Below are positions 31,301-42,085 of a stretch of DNA of 64,000 nt, piece by piece (position 1 is the first letter of the stretch; the number at the start of each line of letters is the position of its first letter). The stretch is from Durusdinium trenchii (Eukaryota; Sar; Dinophyceae; Suessiales; Symbiodiniaceae), in the NCBI GenBank assembly GCA_963970005.1, contig CAXAMN010005213.1, positions 159,403-223,402 on the forward strand. Reading direction: 5' to 3'. The notes beneath the pieces were generated by a model. The model searched no databases. It saw nothing but the letters and a program-made list of their open reading frames with translations, and was not told where the DNA came from. The position numbers and the translations under genes were made by a program.

Positions 31301-31667
31301 AAGGGCTTCAAGAATGTATCTCTGAGGGCCGACCTTCGTGGATCTCGCTTGCCTTCATTAAAGCCAATAAGCGTTTTGAACTGTCGATGAGTGTACTCTT
31401 CAAAAATGTCAGCACGCTTGTCTTCAAACGTCTTGATCTTTGGGCTCAGCTGGGCGGTCAAGCCCCAAACCAATGCAACAGCGATCAGGGCAAAGTTTGC
31501 GATTGCTATGTAGAGCCATGACCCGTACATAGCATCCTCCCGCATTTGGGTCTCAAACAGAGTTTCACACTTGGCAGCTCCCCCCCGGCGAACCCACACA
31601 TGTGCAAAGTCAAGAAGCTCCCAACGTATCCCAGCGCCGTGTTAATGATGTGTGCCAACTTGCTCAT
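25349..31667 (-). CDS. multi-exon polytopic membrane protein
   Basis: Minus-strand exons: about 31667-31030, 28031-27885, 27763 to about 27500, 27391-27332, 25948 to about 25855, and the terminal exon 25507-25349 with a TGA stop. The first exon starts at an ATG, reads MSKLAHIINTALGYVGSFL, and changes frame at a run of seven C (31580-31586 on the plus strand). It then reads two clear membrane spans (WLYIAIANFALIAVALVWG; FFFPSAFLIASFLSFLSFIY). Later exons add VVAAILTVAGLLGGF and a long hydrophobic exon (FATAFIGINISSSIVSFILI onward). The joint 27885/27763 is phase 0. The C-terminus is Lys/Glu-rich (ERKLQKILKDKKYAKSMKDK). At least five membrane spans suggest a channel, transporter or other integral protein; no family is recognised. 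More exons lie between 27.3 and 26.8 kb. Confidence 0.55.
25768..25830 (-). repeat. minisatellite, GGTTGGAGGCCAT family, 21-bp unit
   Basis: Three units; on the minus strand each 21 bases reads seven residues (NGLQPNS, NGLHPSS, DGLHPYK), so the repeat keeps the frame open just after the exon at 25948. Whether it is translated or intronic is unclear. Confidence 0.6.
26094..26175. repeat. minisatellite, CTACTAGTAGC family
   Basis: Four units of TTGTTNCTACTAGCGTGGCAC type, lying in an intron-like part of the membrane-protein gene. Confidence 0.65.
28591..30890 (-). mobile_element. short-terminal-repeat, gag-only retroelement (TR-GAG-like)
   Basis: About 100-base direct repeats at about 30890-30787 and 28685-28591 both read, on the minus strand, TGTAACAC, then about 50 diverged bases, then CCGAAGGCCGTCAGAGGC. 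Immediately inside the upstream repeat is TGGTAGCGGAGC (30786-30775), the same 12 bases that form the primer site of the copia element at 44407. Inside are gag-like, Lys/Gly-rich frames but no reverse transcriptase or integrase that I can see. The element is about 2.3 kb and lies within an intron of the membrane-protein gene in the same orientation. The repeats are diverged and the last bases do not match cleanly; no target duplication was found. Confidence 0.45.
29651..30589 (-). pseudogene. broken gag-like coding region of the short-repeat retroelement
   Basis: The frame 30589-30320 reads VKGDHKGKGKGKGKGKKG, a basic Lys/Gly tract common in dinoflagellate retroelement gag proteins. The region 30133-29651 reads NCLVANGQLAKLKEIFVVPD and later FALEKEKVSFVMKELKQMF in different frames, so it has at least one frameshift. 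No zinc knuckle was found. The assignment is by context and composition. Confidence 0.35.
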
Positions 31668-32011
31668 TGTCAGTTGTGCATTAGTCGTGAGTGGAACGGC
31701 TAGATGGATATAACATATATACTGTAATATATATATATATATGGCTGTGGGTCAAAACCTGGTCCAAACAGGTTGATCTCCCTGGTAGGTTCTATTCTGT
31801 TCATTTTCGCTGGTCAATGTCCCCCGTGTTTTGACCCACATTCATATAACTATATAAATGTGTGTGTGTGTGTCTGTGTGCGCTTCTTTCCTGCAAACAA
31901 GTTTGACTTTTCAGGTCATTTGGCGTGGGCAACTCTTCCACGGTCTTACATTCAGTCAGTACACCTCTGTCAGTTGTTCAACACGTCAATTCCTTGATTC
32001 CTTGCCTGCCC

Positions 32012-32452
32012 TCGACTGGTTGTGAATGGATAGGGTGGGCAGGGTGATTGGTACAGTTCAATCGAAATGTTAACCCTACGGCCACCCAAGAACATGGCAT
32101 TGATGCAAGCATATACATAAGCTTAATGTTGAGGATATGACTTGTGTCACAAAATGTCAGGAAGATTGGAATTAACAATTTATAGGCCTCGTACAGCAAA
32201 AACACATTTTGTACCAAATAACGAGCTGTGAGCCTGCCAGTGAAGTCAGTGGCCCTTTTTCAATCATAGATCGAGATTGACTACCGTGACGATGTCCATG
32301 AAAGCTGCAAAAGAAAAACTAGTAAAACTTTAAAACACACCCAAAGACAACAACTCAAATGTTTTGAGAGATTTTTGGGTGCCCTGGCTCAGCCCAGGGC
32401 AAGTATTTCCGTCTATTTCCGGTAGCCGCTGCTGATCTTGTATCTTACATGC
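32012..32452. repeat. long direct repeat A, copy 1
   Basis: Matches 34622-35245 with substitutions and several insertions in the second copy (shared phrases include GTGCCCTGGCTCAGC and ATCTTGTATCTTAC). The two copies bracket the reverse-transcriptase fossil. Confidence 0.75.
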
Positions 32453-33193
32453 TGCACCCAATGGCAACTCCAACACGACGCTTCCACACTTACCATCGAC
32501 ATTCACTACTGGCAATCCCATTCAACAATCACACATCGGACGACATCACAAATACCACCCTCAACAACGAACACCCGACACCACCCATATTCCCTCATTG
32601 TCGAACAAACTCTTCACACCTGTCTCTTTCAGTCATGCACCACCTACTTTCAACAAATTCAAGGAGCAGGCATCGGCAGTCAACTCTCCCCAGCACTTTT
32701 CAACGTCGCCATTACATTGATTGAGCACACCTGGCAGGACACCTATCAAACCTTCCTTCACCAGCCCTCCCTGCACCTTTTCAACACCCGCTATGTCAAC
32801 AACCGATGCGTTCTATACAACGTGCAATTTCAAGACACACTTCCCCTTCTCACACTCTCACACCCCAACTTCTACGGACATCCCGTCCGGATAGAGCCGG
32901 TGGAAGACGATCACCCTTGGGATTCCACATCGGTCCCACCAATCGCGCACTCACTTTTCAACTCCCAAACCATCCGTGGCAGATCAAAGATTGCTACTCA
33001 GACGGCAGTCAACGTTGCTGGACTGCAGTCGCGGGCGCACTCCATCCGCGAGGCTACCCTACTTCCTCCATCACTGAGAGAGCATGCAGGCACTACCTGG
33101 AACGACTGTGCATCGCAGCGCAGCGACCAAAAGAGCACGCATCCGCCACCAGTCTCCGTATTGTTTCCAACACACCTTTACCTAGAAGCCTAG
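32438..33193 (+). pseudogene. reverse transcriptase fossil
   Basis: Reads QGAGIGSQLSPALFNVAITL, a reverse-transcriptase motif of the [G-x-x-L/x-S-P-x-L-F-N] type, followed by LFNTRYVNNRCVLYN, where the catalytic YVDD/YVDN box is YVNN. Farther on, FYGHPVRIEPVEDD and PLGFHIGPTNRALTF are split over two frames. The loss of the Asp pair and the frame change mark it as dead. The motif spacing resembles non-LTR or Penelope-like enzymes that are abundant in dinoflagellates; the class is not certain. Confidence 0.55.
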
Positions 33194-33221
33194 AAGCGCC
33201 GACTCAGCAGTTTGCGTGTGT

Positions 33222-33600
33222 GTGTGTGTGTGTGTGTGTGTCGAACCCTGTGTCTAGAAAATTTTACAACCAAATTTCAAGCAGGGGAGTGGAGCAGGCC
33301 TGCAGAGCTCCACTTAACAAAGGGCTCTGCAGTGTCCCGAGGATACCACTCGGGACGTCCAGTGACGTACCTGCGCTGTGATACCACCCTACTTTAATCG
33401 CCGTGTTTTGATTCCATGGTCCTTTCATGATCATCCCCAAAACCCTTTCCACACCGTTTTCTGCAGCCTTGACGCTGCTGAGCCGCTGACGTTGTCGTGC
33501 TTTAAAACCAGCGTTCAAACATGTACAAGTGGACTGACTCAATCGCCTTGCAGTTCTCACATTCATTTCCTCGTGGATTCTCTTACTGTATGAAACTCAA
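33222..33600. repeat. long direct repeat B, copy 1
   Basis: About 375 bases, starting in a TG repeat and a TCGAACCCTGTGTCTAGAAA phrase, that recur at 34140-34505 with about one difference in 15 bases. Confidence 0.8.
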
Positions 33601-34139
33601 TGAGTGTTCTGCTACGCTTTCCCAATTGGGTGCGTAGCGTGATCCCCCGCAAGAGGGCGCCGAGACCATGTGGAATGACTAACCGCTCCGCAGCTTTGCA
33701 GCGTGGAGTATCGTCCTGACTTGTACTTTTACTTGTCACTGAATCAACGATATCAATGCCGCCGGACCCACGGACAACTTCTTCAGATTGCATCCAGTCA
33801 GACTTTTCGGGCTTTTAGTGTTTCAGCGTTTTCACATGCCATCAACTTCTCAGCCAACGGAGATTTCGTTTCGCCCCCAACCAACCCTCCCCACTTTCCT
33901 TCTTGCGGTTTCTTCTTGATATATAGGTATTTCTTCAGGCTTGTTAGGTTGCTCTTGAGGCTCGTTTCCCTCCCCTCGACGTCGTTTCTTTCTTTACCTC
34001 TTGCTGTTTGTTTCTCTTTCTAGGTTTGCCTTTTCGCTAGAGGCTTTTAGGTTGCAACGGGTTTTTTAGTCAAGGGCTAAGTGTTCAAGTCCAGTGCTAA
34101 GTAATCACTGTGTCTGCGCGCCGCAAAGCGGCTGCTTGT

Positions 34140-34505
34140 GTGTGTGTCGAACCCTGTGTCTAGAAAATTTGACAACCAAATTTCAAGCAGGGGAGTGGAG
34201 CAGGCCTGCAGAGCTCCACTTAACAAAGCTCTCTGCAGTGTCCTGAGGATATCACTGGAGACGTCCTGTGACGTACCTGCGCTGTGATGCCACCCTACTT
34301 TAATCGCCGTGTTTTGATTCCATGGTCCTTTCATGATCATCCCAAAAACCCTTTCCACACCATTTTCTGCAGCCTTGACGCCGCTGAGCCGCTGACGTTG
34401 TCGTGCGTTCCAACCAGTGTTCAAACATGTACAAGTGGACTGACTCAATCGCCTTGCAGTTCTCACATTCATTTCCTCATGGATTCGCTTACTGAATGAA
34501 ACTCA
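34140..34505. repeat. long direct repeat B, copy 2
   Basis: Second copy of 33222-33600, same orientation, about 915 bases downstream. The open frames present on either strand are shared but not otherwise recognisable. Confidence 0.8.
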
Positions 34506-34621
34506 GTCTATGTGTGCGTGAGTGTGTGTCAACTCCCGTCTCCAGGGACACTACTCCTCACTACTTCCACTATGTACAGATTCTCGCAGGGGAGCTGGGC
34601 ACTCCGTGACTGACCCAGCTC

Positions 34622-35245
34622 AACGCTGGTTGTGAATGGATAGGGTGGGCAGGGTGATTGGTACAGTTCAATGGAAATGTTAATCCTACGGCCACCCAAG
34701 AACATGGCTTTGACGCAAGCATATGCAAAACGTTCACGAGTACAAACCGGTACATAAGCTTAGTGTTGATGATATGACTTGTGTCACAAAATGTCACGAA
34801 GATTGGAATTAACGATGTAATATGTATAGGCCCCGTGCAGCAAAAACACATCTTGTACCAAATAGCGAGCTGTGAGCCTGCCAGTGAAGTCAGTGGCCCT
34901 TTTTCAAACATAGTGTTATATGTTATATAAGATCGACATTGACTTTGTATAATAGTGAATGAGGACAACCAAACGGGTTGGAAGCCGATACCTTGGCACA
35001 TCGTTTCACAACAAACAGGTTTTAGCAACCTTCCACGACTGTCTGATGCTCGCACGGGTACGTACCGACTAGTAAAACTTTAAAACACCCCCAAAAAACA
35101 ACAACTCAGAAAAATAAATAGTATGGTCCGGTTTGAGAGCTTTTTTGGGTGCCCTGGCTCAGCGCAGGGCAACTACATAAATTCACCTTGATTGGCGCAC
35201 TATTTCCATCTATTTCTGGTAACCGCTGCTCATCTTGTATCTTAC
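34622..35245. repeat. long direct repeat A, copy 2
   Basis: Second, longer copy of 32012-32452. Together the A copies flank 2.2 kb holding the reverse-transcriptase fossil and the B repeats, an LTR- or pseudo-LTR-like arrangement. Confidence 0.75.
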
Positions 35246-35454
35246 TTCATTCAACAATGCTTTTGCGTCAGTTTCATGCCAAAAGTTCATATTGCTACAT
35301 GTTTCCACAGGGTTCCCAATTATGTAATTCCAATTTCACCTTAAGCAAAAACTGCGATCAAAGAGTTTGAACATGCGCTTCTACGACCTTCAATACCAGT
35401 TCCCGGGTGAGTGCCGTGGTGTTAGTGAAGCAATCTCTCAAAGTACGGCCACAA

Positions 35455-35825
35455 TTAAAGCACAAAGGTTGGGCTCTGGTCCTTGTGCAAAGTCATCCAG
35501 GGCAATCCGATGCACATGCCCAAAGTGCAAAGCATTGCGATAACAAACCAAGCCCAGTGATGAAGCGTCACATTGGTAGTTAGAAGAACCACTCCCACAA
35601 TGGCGGCCACAGCAGATAAAAACCAATTAAATGCCAAATCAACTGGATCCGCTGGGATCAATAGCACTTTGAAAGGCTCCGAAGGGCCCTCCACTCCATT
35701 GACAGAGAGAGAAAAGCTGTAATCCATGCCCTCCTTGAAAGGAAACACCAAGCTTTGATTAGGTTCATAGGTGCAACCTCCTTTGAAGTCCAAGTCATTC
35801 AAAGTCAGCTCCCAACTGCCCTCTA
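35455..35825 (-). CDS. exon with Ig-like strand and two membrane spans
   Basis: The minus frame begins near GSWELTLNDLDFKGG, continues as a beta-rich stretch (MDYSFSLSVNGVEGPSEPFK) and then two hydrophobic segments (LAFNWFLSAVAAIVGVVLL; HHWAWFVIAMLCTLGMCIGL). It looks like the juxtamembrane end of a surface protein, possibly of the same gene as 37517-38593, which lies upstream on the same strand. A stop codon closes the frame at 35455, so this may be the 3' exon. Confidence 0.5.
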
Positions 35826-35849
35826 CAGCCATTTCACGTGCTGGTGTGA

Positions 35850-37500
35850 GAGCTGCCCCGGCAGACCTGTAGCACTTGAATCATTGAAACATATTGAAAC
35901 CACTGGAACCCAGTGGAACCAGCCTCAAACATCTTCAAACAATGGTCGGCAGGCGTTAAAAACTACCTGACTACCTAACAACGTGGCGCCCCGAATGGAA
36001 TTATGATAGCAGGGCCTTTTCTTTCGGCTTTTGCGGCATTCCCGCACGCGAGTGGGGATGAAAATGGATGAACCTTTCTTGGCTGTAAAGCCACGATGCA
36101 TCATAAGACCACCACCGACCAATCACATCAAGAACGGCCCGTGATCAACACCGTCTGCAAAACGAATTGTTCGATCAAGCCGCCACACTGCATACACTGG
36201 CATACACAAACCATAAATCCAAGTAATAGTTATCTAAAGTCCAAGGGCTCAGCGTAAAAAAAAGGTTTGCTCAGAGCCCCAAACTTCAAGTTCCAAGAAG
36301 CCGCAAGAACAAAACAATCACGAACACCAGTGCATATGTCCATCCTACCGTCCATGCATGTGAGCACACCAGGGAGTGAATTTCAAGCGAACTACGTATG
36401 GACAGGATATTGCCACGCAGCTATTAATATCCCAGCCCCCCCGCAACCCCGCCGCCCTACCAGCCACATTACGTGGCTTATCGGAAGTGCAACAAACTCC
36501 ACACTTGCCATGTATTTTGCATGTCGTCTTGACACTCGCACATGCATGTCGAGCAAATGCATGGTTTTCGCAAGAGAATTTCCATATATGATCTCGGCAT
36601 ATCTCGGCCTCAACCTTTACCCGGATACACACTTGGAGTTTCGCAAGGCCCTGATTGTGCGCACGACGCTGGGTGTTCCTTGTGCATTGGTTGCACAATG
36701 TTGGAAAAGCGTGACAAAACATGGGAGGTAAGTCAGGACCTAAGGCTGCATGAGGGGCACAACAGTTGACACATCCATGTCACGCAACCTACAGAAATAA
36801 GCACGACACTCATTCATGCAAAAACCCTGCTCCTCCCGAAACAAATGGAATTTGCAACAGTCAACAGTCCTTGCAGTTTCATTGCAAGCCAATTCCAAGA
36901 ACGTGCAAAAGCAACGAAATCGTATGAAACCTTGCTATGAAATTGACCGCTCACATCACAACACGCCCTAGTGTTATTTTATTACAAGTTTTGTCTGGCC
37001 GGATTGAGTGCCACATGTTTACCTCTCTGGTGTTTACACCAAATTCCCGAATTTCCCTGACCGACGCAGCAATCATGGATACGAGGCTAACTGGCAACCT
37101 CTGTGGAGAAGCGACAAGGATAAAATAGGATTGTCAAGAAACTTGCGTCATAATTGCGTGAACCGGAAAAACATGAACATCATGAACAGCGGAGATGTCT
37201 AACAGTTCAGCTTGGTCACATCAAAACTTCAGTGAACTGGTTGAGTGATTGTGTGGGGTCCAAGGCAGTTGGATCCATTCCCAGAGCTTCTGCCAAGCTG
37301 GGTGCTTGTTCGCCCACAAAATCCACCTTAGCCAAGATAGCCAAGTCAAAGCTCTGATTGAGAGATTGGCGAATACATGGGAAACAAAAGTGCCTAAGCA
37401 ACAGCTGTCGCCTGTAGAGTAGTTGTAGGCTATCATTCGCACTTGCTTTCCCAATGCACCTGTCCTATTCGGCCTGTGCTGCACTGCTTCTGCTCACTAC
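35850..37500. other. stretch with no confident gene
   Basis: Overlapping open frames of up to 154 residues on both strands at 36267-36769 show no family motif and shadow each other. Probably intronic or intergenic. Confidence 0.35.
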
Positions 37501-37516
37501 GTGCTTCTCCAACAAA

Positions 37517-38593
37517 TTAAACTACAGCTTCCTTTGACCAATGACAACTGGATTTTCTAGCGCGCTCGCATAAAAAACACATCTTCCGAGCTGCTGTTGC
37601 ATTTCCAAAATTCACCATGACGGCGGGGTCCCCTGTTTGAAGCAGCTTTGCCGGTGTGGCGAAGCAGGCTTCCGCAAACTCTTCCGACATGCCAGCAAAC
37701 ATTCCCTTGGCTTTGCTATTAGCTCTGGCAACCATTGTGTCGACAGCCCTTCTCATCGCCGTATTGGGGGTCTGTGCAAGGCGTGTCGCCATGTCATTTG
37801 CAATTCTCTGAGCCTGTTCATTTGCATCCCTCTTGGCCTGCGCGACAAGACTCATTGCCGCCGATTCCCTTTCCTCTGGAGCTGCTTTGAGGCGCAAAAC
37901 AATAGAGATCCTAATGCCGTCCTTGTCCATCTGCTGCAGGGACTCGTTGGTAGCCGTCTCGATGCAGAACTGTGGAGCCACTGGTACAGGCACCGACGTC
38001 CCAAATTTTGGGATCTTCATCTCTGAAATGCGTGAGCTGGAAGAGATGGCAGTGATGGGATTCTCGACTTTGAATGCACTTGTTGTCAAAACAATCTTGC
38101 CGTCTGGAACATCAGGCTGAAATTGTAGTTGATATGTGCCGCTGCCAGCTTTAAGCACTGTCAAAGGGAACCCAATGATGCCAGAACCATCACTGCTTCT
38201 TACCGTCGTCAAGGGATCTAGTTTGATGTTCCCAGTGGACACAACACCAAGTGAATTCCCCTGCACTGCCAAGGATTGCAGCAGTCCTGGTGATGTCCTG
38301 CCGGGTGCCGTGGTTGTAAGGGACTTGATGCCCACTCGAACCCGCACATCCCTGACTGGACCGCCACTGGCTGTAGTGACTTTCAAACGGACCAAAAACA
38401 TCGAACCAACGGTGACTGTCTCCGGCGGCGGCAGCACCACCATGTATTGTGAAGCCGTTGTCTCTGCCACAATCTCCGATGTCATAGACTGCTCCAAGAG
38501 CTCCTTGCTGGCGGAGGCTGCTGCTGCACAAATGGCGAACTTCTGAACGGAGTTCATATCGGCAAAACCAGCAGGTAGTGCCTTGCAAGGCAA
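37517..38593 (-). CDS. large exon with bacterial-Ig-like repeat and helical tail
   Basis: A 358-codon minus-strand frame. Residues about 50-180 form a beta-rich region (VTVGSMFLVRLKVTTASGGP; GNIKLDPLTTVRSSDGSGII; GSGTYQLQFQPDVPDGKIVL) with the look of an Ig-like, invasin/Big-type domain. Residues about 225-320 are Ala/Arg-rich and probably helical (AKRDANEQAQRIANDMATRL). The start and end may be splice sites rather than true termini, since host genes here are split. The neighbouring minus exons at 35.5 and 39.0 kb, with membrane spans, suggest a large surface protein. No known family. Confidence 0.6.
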   Translation of the reverse strand: MPCKALPAGFADMNSVQKFAICAAAASASKELLEQSMTSEIVAETTASQYMVVLPPPETVTVGSMFLVRLKVTTASGGPVRDVRVRVGIKSLTTTAPGRTSPGLLQSLAVQGNSLGVVSTGNIKLDPLTTVRSSDGSGIIGFPLTVLKAGSGTYQLQFQPDVPDGKIVLTTSAFKVENPITAISSSSRISEMKIPKFGTSVPVPVAPQFCIETATNESLQQMDKDGIRISIVLRLKAAPEERESAAMSLVAQAKRDANEQAQRIANDMATRLAQTPNTAMRRAVDTMVARANSKAKGMFAGMSEEFAEACFATPAKLLQTGDPAVMVNFGNATAARKMCFLCERARKSSCHWSKEAVV

Positions 38594-38929
38594 ATGAGCA
38601 TCCTAACACTCCAAGAACCCCAACTTTACCTTTTACAGTAATCTCTTGACATTTGTTGCTTAGAACCAAGCCTCCCCAGCAGAGAAGCCTGACCCGGACA
38701 AATCGCTAACACGCAGCTTCATCTTGCCAGGCAGTGACATTGCACGCATCCACGTCACTCTCAAAAAGGAGAAGCGAAGCACGGGAAAAGGATGTGTTTG
38801 CACCACCTCACTTGCGCACATCGACTCATCAAGGAAGCAAGGTTTCTAGCTATACGTGCCCCCAACCCCCCAAAAAAGCAAACATCAAACAACAACTACG
38901 ACTTCAACTCTTTTTTGATGGTTCAACTA

Positions 38930-39183
38930 GTCTGACTCAAAGCCACCTCCAAATTGCTGCACCTCCCAAGCTGCTCCACGCGGTTCAGGAAAACACAAAC
39001 TGAATCACTAAGCAGCCGCTGGGACAGCTCAAAGGCCATGTCTCTGTCCGTGATGTCTTGCCCGCCCTCGCCAGAGACTACGAGTCTCACCAAGAGTCCG
39101 CCAAGATACTCAGTGAATTGTGGCAACTCGTGCCTGAGCAAAACGATTGCAAGAAAGGCCCACAAAAGCAAAAACGAGTCAGA
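38930..39183 (-). CDS. exon with membrane anchor
   Basis: The minus frame reads SFLLLWAFLAIVLLRHELPQ, a hydrophobic segment, followed by an amphipathic region with ITDRDMAFELSQRLL. It lies just upstream of the Ig-like exon on the same strand. A further short exon-like run (MELQDFGGAITVELSPRPG) lies at about 39265-39356. The function is unknown. Confidence 0.45.
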
Positions 39184-39420
39184 CTTCACACATGGTCTGC
39201 GACAGAGCGAGTACAGGTCGTATGCCTAATGACAACTTAGCCACCAATCCTTCTCTTGGCCAAAAAATCATTCCACGCATCTCAGCACGTTGCACCCTGG
39301 CCTGGGACTCAACTCCACAGTGATTGCGCCTCCAAAATCTTGCAGTTCCATCTTTAAAGGCCAGGAGGACCTTCAAGAATACACGACACAAGGACACTTG
39401 GAAGCAAACTCTTGGTTTGG

Positions 39421-39492
39421 TAAGGCCATCGGTAGTAGGTTGGAGGCCATTGCTATTAATAACTCAAAAGAAAAGCTGGAAGCCATTGATCT
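39421..39492. repeat. minisatellite, GGTTGGAGGCCAT family
   Basis: Two to three units related to 23853 and 25768, including GTAGGTTGGAGGCCATTGCT. Confidence 0.6.
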
Positions 39493-40080
39493 ATGATGAA
39501 ATGCGCCATGCACACTTGCACAGCATTGATTTCAAGTTTCCAAGCCAATCCAAACCCGCATCACAATGCCGCGGGGCGGAGGAGTGTTCACAATGCTGTA
39601 CTCAAAGGCAGCTTCACAGCAAATCGGTGTTGCGGGCACCAGGGGAGAAGAAACCCCCCCAACAAGGAATCTGAATCCTTGGCGGTTCTGATGAGAAGAA
39701 CGGCAATTGTTATGCATTGGGCACACCGAGCGGGGATATGAGGGTACACCCAAATCAAAATGCATGGATACTATTATATAGACTATAGATATCGATATAA
39801 GATTATATAGTAATAGTTAATAATGTAATAATCACCAATATGAAGCTAAATATAATGATGTTTCAATCGAATCAACACAAACACGAAACAGGAATGGCAA
39901 ACATGCGTACATGAATGCAATCTGCTATCCTTTTGCAGCGAAAGCACCTGTGAAACTTATCGAATGCAAAGCAGCTTGCAACCGGTTTACTTCAAAACAC
40001 TTCTGGGCCTGTGATGGCCCAAACTGCAGCAAATCTGGCCACTGTTGCACATGAAATCCGATCAGTCATCCCTCCTCTAC

Positions 40081-40343
40081 CCGGTACCCATGAACCTCTT
40101 CTGATTGTGTGAGAACATGTCCTTCACTTCAAACGAAGAACGGTACGAGGTCTGGAAAACCATGAGATTCTCAAGCACATCTGTGTGGGGTGTTTGGTGT
40201 TGGATACTTTCTCGAATCTCTCGGCTTGTGATTTGCACTGGGTCTCTCTGTTCAGGCCGGCTTGAGCGGGATTTCAGCAACATGCCTGATGTGACAAAAG
40301 TCTTCTGTGGCCATGGCAATGTCTCAAAGCGATGGAGGATCAA
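40081..40343 (-). CDS. unassigned exon
   Basis: The minus frame is open from WPQKTFVTSGMLLKSRSSRP to HNQKRFMGTG and ends at a GT donor (40080-40079). It is coding-like in composition and in line with the minus-strand gene series. No family recognised. Confidence 0.45.
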
Positions 40344-40626
40344 GCTTACCTTTGGCCTGTGTGGCGTGGATGGGTCTATTTGAAGTCTTATCAGTTAAAA
40401 TAAGGTTAAAACGTACAATTGACTAGACCGCCTTGCTTGCCAACAAACACAACTGTTTCAGTCCGTATGCATGTACCCGACTTGAATATGCTTTGGCTAT
40501 GGACTGACTGTGTTCAGCTGAGGACCCAGCTGAGGCTACTCAGGCCGCCCCATTGTCCAAAGTGTGATGTGTGCCAACAGCACTGTTGAGATTTTGAGCA
40601 GGCTCTTGATTCCGCAAATGCTGTGT

Positions 40627-40968
40627 TTACCGTTTACCACACATTGCATAAGAGATCATAACAGTGATATTTTCCAGCTGTTGAGAACTTATCAACTTGC
40701 AGTTTACAGTGTAGAAGTATTTAGCCCATGGTCGTGTTTTGAAATGCATTCGGGATTTGGTTGCGTTGGAACAATGACAGTGCAACTTAAACCCATCCAA
40801 CATGACGGAGGCAAAAAGCTTGGAATTTCGGAAGACTGGTCGATGCGTCATGGGAATGACAGCAAACCACCCTTCGAGCTTACTCAAAAGCATTGACTGC
40901 AAGCAGCAGTTCGACTCGAGAGCTGCTAGCGCGTCCAGACGAAAGAGAAGTGCAACCCTGTTGACCAA
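40627..40968 (-). CDS. unassigned exon
   Basis: The minus frame contains VALLFRLDALAALESNCCLQ and KLEGWFAVIPMTHRPVF. It is probably part of the same transcription unit as 40081-40343. Boundaries uncertain. Confidence 0.35.
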   Translation of the reverse strand: MVNRVALLFRLDALAALESNCCLQSMLLSKLEGWFAVIPMTHRPVFRNSKLFASVMLDGFKLHCHCSNATKSRMHFKTRPWAKYFYTVNCKLISSQQLENITVMISYAMCGKR

Positions 40969-41935
40969 GCAATCAGGCTGTTGCAGTCAAGTCATCATGT
41001 ACCCGAGCATCTGGCAGGACGCTGAGGAAACGATTACCACATCATGGACATCAAAAATGTTTGTGGCTGTCGCAGCTGGTTGGCTGTGAATGCTTTCTTG
41101 CGGCCAAGGAAGGGGAAAGCGCTAACGATCTGTTTGTCATCCGCTCTGTGCTCTCTGAGGGAGGTCTTCACAGCAACGCTAAAGGAGGTCTTCATGTTGG
41201 AACCGATTTCGAGATAAACCACAAGCCACGGACCTTCGCATCGATTTGCTCGCGTCTGAAACTACCAAAGACCCGGAAGCTTGAACATAAACACAAGGTC
41301 GAATTGTCTTGAAGCATTTTGGCCGAAACCAGGGATTCGCTGCATGTCTTTTGGTTTTCATCGTTTGTTCAGGAGAGGCTTGAGTCTTGAGGAGCAAACG
41401 CATGATGAGGAACTCCAGGAAATCGAGCAACATTGCGCAACAATTAAAATGAGGACAACGTTGGTGAGAAGGATGATGGGGGTGCCGATGTCCAGATGCA
41501 AATGGAGGTTGATGCACCCGGGCCAGCAAAAATCTCAGGTTCTGAAGTTGAAATTTCTGCTTCGCGCAAGGTGGGGGTTAAAAATGTTCCCAGTGCTTGT
41601 TGAAGTTCGAAGTGCCAAGTCTGATTCGGATATAGTGGGCTATACAGTATATATATATATATATGTGTGTGTCAGTTTTTTAGAGCTGGAAGAGTCAAGA
41701 GCTGGAAGGAAGAAACGGTCAAGAGCTGGAGGGTGAAGAGGGTCAAGAACGGTCCTATATTCCGTGAATGTCCTTCACTCAGTGTGGTTTGATGTTGTTT
41801 GAAGCAATCGACTTCCTTTGTATCTGGCTCGTGGGAAGGGATCTTATGCGATGCGTAGTGCCAAAGATTATATACGTGTGGGAGAACCAACGGAGGGAAG
41901 CTCCGGATGTTGTCGGGGCCCAAAAAAAGGGCAAC

Positions 41936-42085
41936 TTTCTTTTTCACCCCGCCAATTTTGTCCACCCTCCACCTTTCTTTTTCACCCTCTGAACATGTTT
42001 TTTCAGCCTCGAACCTTCTTTTTTCACCTTCTACCCTTTCATTTTGACCCTCGACCCTTTCTTTTTCACCCTCCTTCCTTTGCTT
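41936..42085. repeat. pyrimidine-rich array, left arm of an inverted repeat
   Basis: Seven or so degenerate units of the type CTTTCTTTTTCACCCTC, about 20 bases each; the reverse complement of these units recurs at 42622-42860. Confidence 0.75.

Noticed and set aside
36267-36769. 154-codon plus frame and 125-codon minus frame
   Set aside because: They overlap fully and neither has recognisable features.
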